A stretch of DNA of 64,000 bases from Paenibacillus rhizovicinus (GTDB lineage: Bacteria; Bacillota; Bacilli; Paenibacillales; Paenibacillaceae): contig NZ_CP048286.1 of NCBI RefSeq assembly GCF_010365285.1, positions 1-64,000 on the forward strand, given 5' to 3'. The notes beneath the pieces were generated by a model. It made no database searches. It saw only the letters and a list, made by a program, of their open reading frames with translations, and was not told the DNA's origin. Both the position numbers and the translations under genes were made by a program. Positions 8,297 through 17,020 of this stretch are shown piece by piece. The stretch's first letter is position 1. Each line of letters opens with the position of its first letter.

Positions 8297-8319
8297 AAAA
8301 GCTTGATTTCTCAAGCTTT
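8297..8319 (-). terminator. Rho-independent terminator of the copper operon
   Basis: AAAAGCTTGA and TCAAGCTTT pair around TTTC. On the minus strand the stem is followed by TTTTTATTTATG. It is the first strong terminator downstream of the lipoprotein gene at 8491-9348. A nearly identical terminator is at 48166. Confidence 0.65.
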
Positions 8320-8457
8320 CATAAAAGTAATTTTGAGGGTGGATTTGTGTCCTTGGACAAGAATTGCTTGCATTCGGCGATCGCCACTCTCATGAAGCTG
8401 GCGCATGTATGGTTGGACACCCTTAGCTTGAACAGTCAGTAAATCAATTAAAAACAT
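8311..8457 (-). CDS. Possible small protein downstream of the copper lipoprotein
   Basis: A 48-codon frame starts at ATG 8457 and runs through VQPYMRQLHESGDRR to a stop inside the terminator hairpin. The frame is open back to the lipoprotein stop codon (LAKVASLSFSPMF), which suggests either a remnant or a short real gene. There is no clear ribosome site and I recognise no homologue. Confidence 0.2.
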   Translation of the reverse strand: MFLIDLLTVQAKGVQPYMRQLHESGDRRMQAILVQGHKSTLKITFMKA

Positions 8458-8490
8458 TGGGCTAAATGACAGCGAGGCTACCTTGGCTAA

Positions 8491-9348
8491 TTATGGTACT
8501 TTTACAACAAATGGAACCGTAAAGACCTTTCCATTTTGTTGGAATTGCCCCCAGATCTTATACACGCCGCTGTGAGGGAACGATGTCATGAACTTAGCAT
8601 CTGGTCCAGATGACTTTTCATCAGTCGGATGTACGTGCAAATACTCGCCGCCCTCTTGATTCAAAATAACGACGTGACCTACGGCACCAAGGTAGGGTTG
8701 CAAATCCGAAATCGGATCCTTTGTTTGAGCATCTTTAATAGAGAAGTTCAAATTCAACTCCATATTTGCCATAACATGATCCAAGAAAAGTGTTACTTCC
8801 TTTCCGTCGACTACCTTTGTTAGCGAAGTATCCGGTACAATTGGTTTTGCTGCTGGCGGTGTGCCTTCTACTGTGATCCACTGACTTTTACTCATTGCAC
8901 CAATACCAGTTGGAGCAAAGTCGGATATAATCTCATATTCCCCTCCTGAAGGAAATTGAGTCGACACCGTAAACTCGCCATTTCCTTTATACGCCGGATG
9001 GATGTGATTAAAGAACGAAAGATCTTTGCTTACGATAATCATATGCATCTGCTTTTCATGGTTCACATCAAACTTATCAATAGCCTTACCGTCTTTGTCT
9101 TGAACATGAACAGATATCGTTGTTTCCGAATTCGGCTGCGGTTTATCATTGGAAAGCATAAACATCGCCTTCACGCTTTCCGCTTGTGATTGATCCGCTG
9201 CAGGCGCCATATCCATGTTTCCGGTAGGATGGTGCATTTCAGAGCTCTTATCGCCGTTCATCTTCCCAGAGTGATTCATCCCGCCCATATTCCCACATGC
9301 TGATAAAATTGCGGCTGATAACAATAATGTAATTGCTGCTTTCTTCAT
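8491..9348 (-). CDS. Met/His-rich copper-associated lipoprotein
   Basis: The start ATG at 9348 has GGAGGGAAAC upstream and gives MKKAAITLLLSAAILSACG, a lipoprotein signal with lipobox LSAC. The mature N-terminus is Met/His-rich (MGGMNHSGKMNGD, MHHPTGNMDMAP), a typical Cu(I)-binding tract. Two beta-sandwich-like repeats follow, each with paired histidines (FNHIHPAYKG at about 130 and YLHVHPTDE at about 255) and ending in an immunoglobulin-like strand pattern; YtkA/FixH-like domains look similar. It is the last gene of the copper cluster, 56 bp after the sensor kinase. The likely role is copper binding or sensing at the outer face of the membrane; this is inference from composition and neighbours. 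Confidence 0.7.
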   Translation of the reverse strand: MKKAAITLLLSAAILSACGNMGGMNHSGKMNGDKSSEMHHPTGNMDMAPAADQSQAESVKAMFMLSNDKPQPNSETTISVHVQDKDGKAIDKFDVNHEKQMHMIIVSKDLSFFNHIHPAYKGNGEFTVSTQFPSGGEYEIISDFAPTGIGAMSKSQWITVEGTPPAAKPIVPDTSLTKVVDGKEVTLFLDHVMANMELNLNFSIKDAQTKDPISDLQPYLGAVGHVVILNQEGGEYLHVHPTDEKSSGPDAKFMTSFPHSGVYKIWGQFQQNGKVFTVPFVVKVP

Positions 9349-9404
9349 GTTTCCCTCCTGCAAATCAATTCTCTTCTCTAGTATAGAAATCACTTGTGTA
9401 GAAC

Positions 9405-10487
9405 TTATGTTGATTTCGGCAAATTAATTTTAATTGATGTTCCCATATCTAACCGACTGTATATTTCGACGGTCCCATTGTGCGCATCGACCAGTTTTTT
9501 TACGATAGTTAGTCCTATACCGCTTCCTCCCGATTTTCGATCTCGAGACTTGTCCGCACGATAAAATCGCTCAAATACAAAAGGGAGTTCACTTTCATCG
9601 ATACCAATTCCCGTATCGGTTATAGCGATCTGAATTGCTTCACTGCGTTCCTTTATTTCAATCTTTACTTCACCTTTACTTGGAGTGAATTTCAAGGCAT
9701 TACTGAGTATGTTCACCATGATTTGACCAAAACGAAGTCTGTCAATAAGAGCGATGCACAGTGCTTCGCAATGAAACAGAAGCCGCACATCTTTTTTCTT
9801 AAATTCCGATTGATAGGTGTCGATGTAATGTTGAACAATGGAGCCTATATTCTCATTTTGCAGTTTAAGCTTAAAATTAGGTGACTCCACTTCCGTCAAT
9901 TGCTCTAGATCACCAACCAAGAAACGAAGCCTTTCTATTTCATCAAAACATGACTCTAAGCGTCTAGGTGTCGGCTCCCAAACGCCTTCCATCATCGCTT
10001 CCATATGACTTTTAAGTGTCGCAAGAGGAGTTCTAAGCTCGTGGGCAACATCTGCTGTCATCGTTTTACGAAGCTGCTCTTGAAGTAAGAGTTGTTCTGC
10101 GAGATGATTTAGTGAAATGCCGAGGTCGGCTAATTCGTCATTTCCTTTAACTTCTGTTCGTGAGGTTAGCTCCCCTTTTGCCATCCGTTCAGCAACGTTC
10201 TTCATTTGAACTAACGGTGAAGTTATCCGTTTGGCCACAAATAGACTTATGATAACAGCGAGAATAATACCCAGGATAGCTATTAACAATACTGACTGAA
10301 TAAGTGCCTGCTCAAAGTGGTCATTAAATGATTTTGAAATCATATTCATATCCTTAGCTTGGCGCTGAAACATAGCAAGGTGGTAGTGCGCTTCAAAAAT
10401 GAAAGTAATTGTGGAGATAAGCAGGACACCTGATGCAATACCTATACATGCAATCGAAATCCGAGCATATAGTCCTCTCATGTTCAT
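9405..10487 (-). CDS. Sensor histidine kinase of the copper-cluster two-component system
   Basis: The protein has 360 residues: TM1 at about 10-31, a short extracytoplasmic loop of about 30 residues, TM2 at about 64-85, HAMP at about 86-138, HisKA with DVAHELRTPL (His149), and HATPase_c with N box NALKFTPSKG, DTGIGI and GGSGIGLTIVKKL. The short external loop resembles CusS/BaeS-type metal or envelope sensors with reduced sensor domains. The gene overlaps the response regulator by four bases (ATGA), indicating translational coupling. From position between copA and a Met/His-rich lipoprotein, it probably senses copper or envelope stress; no metal ligands are obvious in the loop apart from a His and some Met residues. 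Confidence 0.85.
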   Translation of the reverse strand: MNMRGLYARISIACIGIASGVLLISTITFIFEAHYHLAMFQRQAKDMNMISKSFNDHFEQALIQSVLLIAILGIILAVIISLFVAKRITSPLVQMKNVAERMAKGELTSRTEVKGNDELADLGISLNHLAEQLLLQEQLRKTMTADVAHELRTPLATLKSHMEAMMEGVWEPTPRRLESCFDEIERLRFLVGDLEQLTEVESPNFKLKLQNENIGSIVQHYIDTYQSEFKKKDVRLLFHCEALCIALIDRLRFGQIMVNILSNALKFTPSKGEVKIEIKERSEAIQIAITDTGIGIDESELPFVFERFYRADKSRDRKSGGSGIGLTIVKKLVDAHNGTVEIYSRLDMGTSIKINLPKST

Positions 10488-11176
10488 ACTCCTCCGGTAA
10501 AACGATATCCTACTGCAAATACGGTCGTTATATACTGCGGATTTTTGGAATCCGATTCAATTTTCTGACGAAGGTTTTTCACATGTTGATCGATTGCTCG
10601 CGAATCTCCTTCAAAGTCGAAGCCAAGCACCTTAACAATTAGTTCTTCTCGTGAAAATGTCCTTCCTGGGTGCCGAGCAAACGCTAGCATCAGTTTGTAT
10701 TCATTCGGCGTAAGACTTACTTGTTTACCTGCTTTGCTTACTTCATGTTTTGAAGGCTGGATAACAAGATCTCCATCTCCAAACGAAATCGTCTCTGCCA
10801 GCAATGTATCATTTTGTGTACGCCGAAGATTCGCCTTCACTCTTGCTATTAATTCACGCGGGCTGAAGGGCTTTAGCACATAGTCATCTGCGCCAAGCGA
10901 TAGCCCTTTAATACGATCGTCCTCAGCTATCTTAGCTGTCAACATAATAACCGGAATTGCAGAGAATTGTCGGATGGATTTGCAGACTTCTTCTCCTGAG
11001 AGATCCGGCAGCATCAAATCTAAGATGACGAGATCAATTTTTACACCGGATCTCACCATTTTTAGCGCCTTACCACCAGTATCGGCTTCTAATGTTTGGA
11101 ATCCATCCATGTGCAAATAAGAAACAACGACTTCACGTATTTTTTCTTCATCGTCAACCATTAGAATCGTCTTCAT
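10484..11176 (-). CDS. OmpR/PhoB-family response regulator
   Basis: The protein has 230 residues with the ATG at 11176 preceded by GAGGTGTTT. The frame extends upstream, but that extension lies in the copA 3' region and is not needed. The receiver domain has acidic residues at 8-9, phospho-acceptor Asp53 in ILDLMLPD and Lys in YVLKPFSPRE. A winged-helix DNA-binding domain follows (about 130-228; LTPNEYKLMLAFARHPGR, RAIDQHVKNLRQKIE). It lies between copA and its partner kinase, all on the minus strand, and is probably transcribed with them. Confidence 0.9.
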   Translation of the reverse strand: MKTILMVDDEEKIREVVVSYLHMDGFQTLEADTGGKALKMVRSGVKIDLVILDLMLPDLSGEEVCKSIRQFSAIPVIMLTAKIAEDDRIKGLSLGADDYVLKPFSPRELIARVKANLRRTQNDTLLAETISFGDGDLVIQPSKHEVSKAGKQVSLTPNEYKLMLAFARHPGRTFSREELIVKVLGFDFEGDSRAIDQHVKNLRQKIESDSKNPQYITTVFAVGYRFTGGV

Positions 11177-11223
11177 AAACACCTCAAAATTCATTATGAA
11201 ATTCAGTGATTGCAGTAAAAGCA

Positions 11224-13644
11224 TTAAGGCTTCAACCGCTGCAGACGCAAGGCATTCAATACGACTGAAACTGAACTTAGCGCCATTGCAGCACCAGCTA
11301 CCCAAGGTGCAAGGAGTCCAATTGCAGCGATAGGAATCCCTAGCGCATTATAGCCAAGTGCCCAGAACAAATTTTGCTTGATGTTAACCATTGTTTTACG
11401 GCTAATAAATATGGCCTCTACAATACTATTGAGATCACCGCGCATAAGCGTAATATCTGCTGCCTCCATCGCTATATCCGTGCCGGTACCGATTGCGATT
11501 CCAACATCTGCAGTAGCGAGTGCAGGTGCATCATTAATCCCATCTCCAACCATCGCTACTTTCCTGCCGTTTGCTAGGAGTTTCTTTACTTCCGCTGCTT
11601 TGCCCTCTGGAAGCACTTCGGCAAAAACAAGATCAATCCCAACTTGTTCGGCAATCGCAGCCGCAGTACGTTTATTGTCGCCAGTAATCATAATGATCTC
11701 GATACCCATTTGTTTCAATTTCATGATCGCATCTTTAGAGGTCTCTTTAATCGTATCGGCAACTGCGAGTACGCCCATATAAAATCCATTAATCGCAACT
11801 AGCATAGCGGTCTTACCCTCTGCCTCAAAACGCTCCATTACTTCTTCGGCACTTCCAATTTCGATGCTTTCTCGTAGCAATAGCTTTCGTGTACCTACCA
11901 ACACTTCATTTCCTGAAACTCTGGCACGAATCCCATATCCGGGAATTGCTTCAAAATGCTCTGTTGCTTCAAGCAGAATCCCTTTTGCCACAATTCCAGT
12001 TACAATTGCTTCAGCAAGAGGATGTTCTGATTGTTTTTCGGCTGATCCGATTAACCGAAGTATTTCCGACTCTTCCATACCCGAGACCTGCACGTCCGTC
12101 AATTCCGGTTTTCCCTTCGTGACAGTACCGGTTTTATCCAGAATTATTGTTTGTACCTTTTGTAGTGATTCCAGATGTTCTCCGCCTTTAAACAAAATCC
12201 CAAACTCTGCCGAACGTCCCGAGCCTGCCATTATTGATGTCGGCGTTGCAAGACCTAGTGCGCATGGGCAAGCGATAACAAGAACGGCAATGGATTTTTC
12301 CAATGCGGAAGCAAACTCTCCTGGCGAAAGGAAAAAATACCAACCAATGAAGGTAAGCAATGCAATCCCTACAACAATTGGAACGAAGATGCCGGAAATC
12401 GAATCTGCAATCCGTTGAATCGGAGCTTTGGATCCCTGCGCTTCTTCGACCACTTTTATGATCTGTGCAAGTGCTGTTTCTTTTCCTACACGGTTAGCTT
12501 TCAATCGCAGGGATCCATTTTTATTAAGTGTAGATCCTATTACAGAGTCACCTGTTCGCTTTTCAACCGGTATACTTTCACCGGTTAACATGGATTCGTC
12601 AACAGCGGAATGACCTTCAAGAACCTCACCGTCAACCGGTATCTTCTCCCCTGGTTTAACAACCACGATGTCACCAATTACTACATCATCTATTGGAACC
12701 GCGAGCTCTTGACCATTTCTAACCACAATGGCTGTTTTGGCTTGCAAGCTCATCAGTTTTTTTATTGCTTATGATGTGCGCCCCTTTGCCAATGACTCGA
12801 ATAATTTCCCTAAAATGATTAAAGTAATTAATATCGCACTCGTTTCAAAATACATATCCGGTGCATGAAGAGCATGTTCGGAACTCGCCCAGTTTAATGT
12901 TAAATACAAGCTATAGAAGTAGGCAGCAGATGTACCCAATGCAACTAGCACATCCATATTGGCACTCTTATTACGAAGTGCTTTAAATGCCCCAATATAA
13001 AACTGACGACCTATGATGAATTGTACTGGAGTTGCTAAAACGAGCTGCAGCCAAGGATTCATGAACACCTTTGGAACATAAATCCAAGACGTAAACGAAA
13101 AATGAGCAACCATAGCCCAAAGGAGTGGGATTGAAAGGCATGCGGATACAAGAAGTTGAATTTTCTTTAAACGAATTTCCTTTGTCTTAAAATCCTCTTC
13201 GGCTGCCTGATCTTTACGGATTGCTTGATAGCCGAGTTGTTCAACTTTCTTGATCATATCAGTGATTGAAATTTCTTGTGAATGGAACTCAACATACGCG
13301 GATTCCAGAGCAAAATTAACAACGGCACTGCTTATGCCAGGCAATTTGTTTAAACCCTTCTCGATCCGGTTGGCACACGCTGCACACGTCATCCCTACCA
13401 AATGGAAGTCGACTTCATCTTTAACTGTACTGTATCCAAGATCATCAATTTTTTTCTCCATAACCGATACATCCACTTTTTTGGGGTTATATGTGATAGA
13501 CGCCTTTTCTAGCGCAAAATTGACATTTACATCGTCTACTCCCTCCAGTTTTTTAAGTCCCTTCTCGATCCGATTGGCGCATGCCGCGCAAGTCATGCCT
13601 GTTATTTGGAAAGTCGTTTGCTGCTGCTCTGCTTGTTTTTCCAA
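11224..13644 (-). pseudogene. copA: Copper-exporting P1B-type ATPase CopA with in-frame stop codon
   Basis: All parts of a CopA are present in one frame: two HMA domains (GMTCAACANRIEKGL twice), TM helices, TGES actuator motif (MLTGESIP), CPC in VIACPCALG, phosphorylation motif DKTGTVTKG and [10 protein letters not shown]. The frame is cut by one TAA at 12769-12771: [16 protein letters not shown], where relatives have RTS-E-AIKKLM. A single GAA-to-TAA change explains it. Both sides are intact, so this is a very recent mutation, a sequencing error or a read-through case. An ATG at 12753 could restart translation but has no ribosome site. The start chosen is TTG 13644 behind GAGGTG; the ATG at 13674 lies inside the CsoR operator and cannot be the start. 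The role is ATP-driven Cu(I) export. Confidence 0.85.
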
Positions 13645-13665
13645 CGTGATCACCTCATCTTCACC

Positions 13666-13682
13666 ATACCCCATGGGGGTAT
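13666..13682 (-). promoter_or_regulatory. CsoR-type operator in front of copA
   Basis: ATACCCCATGGGGGTAT is a near-perfect GC-core palindrome of the kind bound by CsoR. It lies just downstream of a TATAAT -10 box on the minus strand and before the copA start, so bound CsoR would block transcription. A sister site lies upstream of csoR (14320-14336). Confidence 0.75.
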
Positions 13683-13710
13683 ATTATAATCAAAAAAATT
13701 TTTACTGAGA
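13683..13710 (-). promoter_or_regulatory. Probable sigma-A promoter of copA
   Basis: On the minus strand TATAAT (13688-13683) is a perfect -10 box. A weak -35, TTCTCA, lies 16 bp upstream (13710-13705). The predicted transcription start falls inside the CsoR operator. Confidence 0.55.
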
Positions 13711-13711
13711 A

Positions 13712-13730
13712 GGAGCTGCTGTGCAGCTCC
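13712..13730 (-). terminator. Hairpin between copZ and copA
   Basis: GGAGCTGC and GCAGCTCC pair around TGT just after the copZ stop. A T-rich tract (AAAAATTTTTTT) follows on the minus strand after about 10 nt, so termination may be partial. copA has its own promoter directly downstream. Confidence 0.45.
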
Positions 13731-13737
13731 CTATTCT

Positions 13738-13941
13738 TTAATTTTTGATGTCGTACCCTTGTTCCTCAATCGCTTCTTTTATCTCATCCAGCGACACTTT
13801 TGATTCTTCATACTCCAAAGTAACCAGTCCGGCATTCAAATCAACCTTACCAGTCGCTCCAAGCTTCTTGACGGCACCTTCAACAGAATTTACACAATGA
13901 CCGCAAGACATACCTTCAACTTTCAGAATAGCTGTTTGCAT
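13738..13941 (-). CDS. copZ: Copper chaperone CopZ
   Basis: The 67-residue protein is a single HMA domain with the metal-binding loop GMSCGHC at about residues 10-16. The length and the C-terminal EQGYDI are typical of CopZ. It carries Cu(I) in the cytoplasm and hands it to the N-terminal HMA domains of CopA or to CsoR. It lies 16 bp downstream of csoR and before copA, the common csoR-copZA order. GGGGGAAATCC is the ribosome site. Confidence 0.92.
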   Translation of the reverse strand: MQTAILKVEGMSCGHCVNSVEGAVKKLGATGKVDLNAGLVTLEYEESKVSLDEIKEAIEEQGYDIKN

Positions 13942-13957
13942 AGGATTTCCCCCATTA

Positions 13958-14287
13958 TTATTTAATTAATTTATTCACAGTAATCATGAGTTCTTTAACA
14001 ACTTCATGATCACCCTCTTGAATACGCTCGATCACACAGGTGTTCATATGCTGTTCGAGAAGCAATTTCCCTACACTGTTTAATGCGGATTGGACCGCTG
14101 AAATTTGATTTAATACGTCGTCGCAATAAGTATCTTTCTCAATCAAACCCTTCAAACCTCGGATTTGACCTTCGATACGATTTAACCGCGAAATGAAGTT
14201 GTTTTTTACTTTATCGGAATGGTGACTCTTTCGTTCATCGGCGCCAGTATGGCAATAATCATTATGTTCGTTATTTGGTTGATCCAT
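13958..14287 (-). CDS. csoR: Copper-sensing repressor CsoR
   Basis: The start ATG at 14287 has AAGGAGG upstream, giving 109 residues; the longer frame runs into the operator. The helical core NFISRLNRIEGQIRGLKGLIE is the DUF156/CsoR signature. The Cu(I) ligand set Cys-His-Cys is present: Cys in DTYCDDVLNQ, His and Cys in LLEQHMNTCV. Apo-CsoR represses; Cu(I) binding releases DNA. The palindrome at 14320-14336 directly upstream suggests autoregulation, and a like site precedes copA. The N-terminus has extra His/Cys (HNDYCHTG), which may be additional metal ligands. Confidence 0.9.
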   Translation of the reverse strand: MDQPNNEHNDYCHTGADERKSHHSDKVKNNFISRLNRIEGQIRGLKGLIEKDTYCDDVLNQISAVQSALNSVGKLLLEQHMNTCVIERIQEGDHEVVKELMITVNKLIK

Positions 14288-14319
14288 AACTCTCAGCCCT
14301 CCTTGTATCAAAGGATACC

Positions 14320-14336
14320 ATACCCCCATAGGGTAT
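14320..14336 (-). promoter_or_regulatory. CsoR-type operator in front of csoR
   Basis: ATACCCCCATAGGGTAT is a palindrome with one mismatched pair, matching the copA site in core and spacing. It sits 33 bp before the csoR start codon. Confidence 0.7.
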
Positions 14337-14383
14337 ATCAAGAGGGCTGTTGACTAAAATTTAGCTTTCTCAAAAACAGATTT

Positions 14384-14575
14384 TCAATAAATATCACTTA
14401 ACTTCTGTCGTTTAGTTTGCTTTCTCCATCCATATGCCGTTATTCCTCTAGGTTTATACAATGAAAGGACTGTAGCAACGAGCAAAGCGATTAACGCTGC
14501 TCCGGATATGATAACGAGTTGTATTTGAATATGATGATCAGAGCTTGATAACGCTGACTTGGCTTCGTTTTATTG
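14384..14575 (-). pseudogene. 3' remnant of a membrane protein gene
   Basis: A minus-strand frame without a start reads EAKSALSSSDHHIQIQLVI, continues through a hydrophobic helix (ISGAALIALLVATVLSLYK) and ends PRGITAYGWRKQTKRQK before a TGA at 14384-14386. It is preceded by an in-frame stop. This looks like the C-terminal tail of a multi-pass membrane protein whose 5' part is lost. The parent family is not recognised. The rest of 14342-14606 holds nothing else I can support. Confidence 0.3.
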
Positions 14576-14606
14576 AATATATTGGTTAAATCTTTTTTGA
14601 AAAATA

Positions 14607-14641
14607 GGCCATGAACTCTACTCGCGTAGATATTCATGACC
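14607..14641 (-). terminator. Rho-independent terminator after the 14.7-kb SDR gene
   Basis: GGCCATGAA and TTCATGACC pair, with an inner CTAC/GTAG stem. On the minus strand the stem is followed by TATTTTTC. It lies 37 bp beyond the SDR stop codon. Confidence 0.65.
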
Positions 14642-14677
14642 TTTTCAGTGCATCTTATTATGTTTTACGTACTGAGT

Positions 14678-15394
14678 TTAGGACAGAAGCGCCCCGCCCT
14701 CAATCAAGATAACGGAGCCAGTGGTGAATCCGTTTTTCGCAAGGTAAACATAAGCTTCGGCAATATCTTCCGACTGCGCGATCCGTCCGACAGGCAATTG
14801 GCGCGCAATGGCGTTGAACATGGATTTCCGGTCTTCCTCCGGCATACCTGCATAGACAGGCGTATCTACGATTCCGGGAGAAACCACATTGACCCGAATC
14901 GGGGCAAGATCCACCGTCAATCCCCGCATTAAACCCTCCAACGCCGAGTTGATCGCAGCCAGCGTGGATGCCCCCTTCGGAGGCCGTTTGCCGTAAACGC
15001 CGGAAGTCAAGGAGATGGAACCTTCTTGGTTCAAATAGGGGATAGCCGCTTTAACGGTGATATACTGGCCCCAGAACTTGCTGTCGAAGGCAGTTTGCGC
15101 CTGTTCAACCGGCAATTCGCGGAACTCACCCATCGCGCCTTCGCCAGCGGTGATCACCAAGTGATCAAACTTGCCAACCTTTTCGAAAAACTCCGCGGCT
15201 TTCTCTTCACTCCGAAAATCCAGCTCGTAAGCTTCAACATTCCCGCCAAGCGTTTGTTTGGCTTCCGAAAGCTTGGCAGCGGAACGGCTTGCGATAACTA
15301 CCTTTGCCCCTTCTTCCAGAAATGCCTTGGCAGTCGATAATCCAATACCTGATGTGCCTCCTACGACTATGACTCGCTTCTCTTTCAAAGACAT
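14678..15394 (-). CDS. SDR-family protein lacking the Tyr-Lys catalytic pair
   Basis: The 238-residue protein has a Rossmann fold with nucleotide motif GGTSGIG at about 12-18. The region that should carry Tyr-x3-Lys reads SGVYGKRPPKGASTLAAINSALEGL: by alignment with ordinary SDRs the Tyr is Ser/Thr and the Lys is Asn. The C-terminal part (NVVSPGIVDTPVYAGM, GGALLS) is otherwise SDR-like. A known subgroup of SDR-like proteins shares this loss, so the protein may be an unusual oxidoreductase or a non-catalytic NAD(P)-binding protein. GGAGGCTATCCGA is the ribosome site. Confidence 0.75.
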   Translation of the reverse strand: MSLKEKRVIVVGGTSGIGLSTAKAFLEEGAKVVIASRSAAKLSEAKQTLGGNVEAYELDFRSEEKAAEFFEKVGKFDHLVITAGEGAMGEFRELPVEQAQTAFDSKFWGQYITVKAAIPYLNQEGSISLTSGVYGKRPPKGASTLAAINSALEGLMRGLTVDLAPIRVNVVSPGIVDTPVYAGMPEEDRKSMFNAIARQLPVGRIAQSEDIAEAYVYLAKNGFTTGSVILIEGGALLS

Positions 15395-15630
15395 TCGGAT
15401 AGCCTCCCTATTTTCCGATTAATGATAAGCCCGCTCATTTTGCTTTGGAATGGCGGTATATACGCTTCTAAGCGATTTAACAGCATGGATAGTCCAATAA
15501 GGAACTCGAAGCATGCCACGGGCGATCGCCAACATTCTCCAGACTTTCCATACACGCATAAAAAAGAATCCACCCCTCCGGTCGCAAGACCTTCGGGAAC
15601 AATGGAACAACCTCTGTTTCGCACGCTCCA
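15395..15630. other. Intergenic stretch without a supported gene
   Basis: On the minus strand a short frame reading MRVWKVWRMLAIARGMLRVP and ending PKQNERAYH could be a remnant, but it has no ribosome site and no recognised relative. I call no gene. Confidence 0.25.
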
Positions 15631-16497
15631 TTAAGCCTGAATTTCGTTTACGATTTGACGTAGACCCTCTTCGAGTGACGTGGCCGGACGTCCAAGCAGC
15701 TTCTTAAGGTCATTGCTCTCGACTTCCAATGCGCCATCGCGAATTGCACTCTGAATTCCAACCAGAATCGGAACGACCGGTTCTGGAACACCTACGCTGC
15801 TCATTATGCTGGCATAAGTTTCGTCATCCACTTGTTGAACGGGAACTTCCCGGCCCAAGACATCGGCAAGGACAGAAGCTAGCTCTTCTTGTGTAACAAG
15901 TTTGCCGGACAGCTCATACACGGAATTCTCATGGCCAACACCCGCCAGTACGGCTGCAGCTGCCTGTGCATAATCGCGTCGAGCCGCCCAGCCTACTTTG
16001 CCGGATTCCGCCGAAGTCAACCAAGGTGCTCCTCCAAGGACTGCTTGAATGCTGCTAGTCTCGTTCTCCAAATACCAGTTGTTGCGCAATAACGAATAAG
16101 GAATCCCCGAATTTCTGATGGCTTCCTCAGTGGCACGATGCACCGGCGCAAGGAATATCGTGTTCTCGCTAGCGTTTACTAAACTGGTATAAGCAATGAA
16201 ACCGACATTAGCGCGCTTAGCAGCCGCTACTGCCGCAGTATGCTGGCGAGTCCGAGTTTCGTTGTCGCCGTCCGTGGAAACGATCAAGAGGCGGTCGATA
16301 CCTGCGAACGCTTTATCTAGCGTATCCGGCTGTTCAAAATCCCCAAGTCTTACATCAATGCCGCGAGCTCGAAGGCTCTCCGCTTTCTCCGGGTTGCGAA
16401 CGCTGACTGCAAGATCCTTAGCCGGTACGGTTTCCAATAACGTTTCTACTACAAGTGATCCCAATTTCCCAGTTGCGCCTGTCACCAAAATTTTCAT
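15631..16497 (-). CDS. NmrA-like NAD(P)H-binding oxidoreductase (QorB/SDR_a5 type)
   Basis: The protein has 288 residues. It opens with GATGKLGSLVVETLL, the atypical SDR glycine motif, then shows SVRNPEKAESLRARGIDVRLGDF and a later LLRNNWYLEN, the pattern of the NmrA/QorB quinone oxidoreductase 2 group. Such enzymes reduce quinones with NADPH in the cytoplasm. The start ATG has AGGAGGAAATACG. The upstream region carries an inverted repeat also present before the neighbouring Rrf2 gene, so it is probably regulated by that protein, as in the Bacillus ywnA/ywnB pairing. It is a single gene with its own promoter region. Confidence 0.8.
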   Translation of the reverse strand: MKILVTGATGKLGSLVVETLLETVPAKDLAVSVRNPEKAESLRARGIDVRLGDFEQPDTLDKAFAGIDRLLIVSTDGDNETRTRQHTAAVAAAKRANVGFIAYTSLVNASENTIFLAPVHRATEEAIRNSGIPYSLLRNNWYLENETSSIQAVLGGAPWLTSAESGKVGWAARRDYAQAAAAVLAGVGHENSVYELSGKLVTQEELASVLADVLGREVPVQQVDDETYASIMSSVGVPEPVVPILVGIQSAIRDGALEVESNDLKKLLGRPATSLEEGLRQIVNEIQA

Positions 16498-16533
16498 CGT
16501 ATTTCCTCCTAGTATGAATCAATAATCACAGTC

Positions 16534-16556
16534 GTTATAACAACTCCGGTTACAAC
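16534..16556 (-). promoter_or_regulatory. Putative Rrf2-type operator before the NmrA-like gene
   Basis: On the minus strand GTTGTAACC-GGAGTT-GTTATAAC contains the half sites GTAAC and GTTAT. The same CGTTGTAACC word occurs before the Rrf2 gene (17021-17040). The shared word and spacing suggest one regulator for both. Confidence 0.5.
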
Positions 16557-16563
16557 GAGGACA

Positions 16564-16590
16564 TAAAAAAAGCTCTAAGAGCTTTTTTTT
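16564..16590 (-). terminator. Terminator at the end of the Rrf2 gene
   Basis: AAAAAAAGCTC-TAA-GAGCTTTTTTTT is a symmetric hairpin with A and T runs on the two sides, so it can stop transcription in both directions. It overlaps the Rrf2 stop codon region. Confidence 0.65.
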
Positions 16591-17005
16591 ACACAAACTG
16601 AGAAGCTAGCTGGTTTAAGTTCACTTGAGCCAACCTTTGTTCCATCGCGGTTTGGGCTTCCTTCATTTCCGAACGAAGAGCCGCTTCAATATTCCGGCCA
16701 ACAGGGCATTGGGGATTAGGTTCATCGTGAAAATTAAACAGTTGACCGTCCTCGATGACTTCCACGGCGCGGTACACGTCCAGAAGCGTAATCTGATCGG
16801 GATCCTTCAGCAAGGAAGCGCCGCCCACTCCGAGACGAATGTCTACCAAACCAGCCTTCTTAAGCATCCCCATTATCCTGCGGATTATAACCGGATTCGT
16901 ATTCACGCTGCCCGCTATGTAATCACCGGTACAATCTTTGGAGCTAAAGGCGATCAGAGAAAGGATGTGGACTGCAATGGAAAATCGGCTACTAATCTGT
17001 TTCAC
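16589..17005 (-). CDS. Rrf2-family transcriptional regulator (YwnA-like)
   Basis: The 138-residue protein has the Rrf2 winged helix: SSRFSIAVHILSLIAF, then SVNTNPVIIRRIMGMLKKAGLVD as helix-turn-helix and recognition helix, and GVGGASLLKDPDQITLLDVYRAVE as the wing and dimer helix. Cysteines occur in SKDCTGD and NPQCPVG but not in the three-Cys Fe-S cluster arrangement of IscR/NsrR, so a thiol-based rather than cluster-based sensor is more likely. It probably represses itself and the NmrA-like gene downstream through the shared inverted repeats. Confidence 0.85.
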   Translation of the reverse strand: MKQISSRFSIAVHILSLIAFSSKDCTGDYIAGSVNTNPVIIRRIMGMLKKAGLVDIRLGVGGASLLKDPDQITLLDVYRAVEVIEDGQLFNFHDEPNPQCPVGRNIEAALRSEMKEAQTAMEQRLAQVNLNQLASQFV

Positions 17006-17020
17006 TCTAGCATCACCACC

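Noticed and set aside
12751..12771. Recoding or selenocysteine at the copA stop
   Set aside because: The codon is TAA, not TGA, and there is no slippery site or downstream structure obvious by eye. A point mutation or sequencing error is simpler.
15395..15630. Short overlapping frames on both strands between the SDR and NmrA-like genes
   Set aside because: No ribosome site, no recognisable domain, and frames of similar length on both strands.
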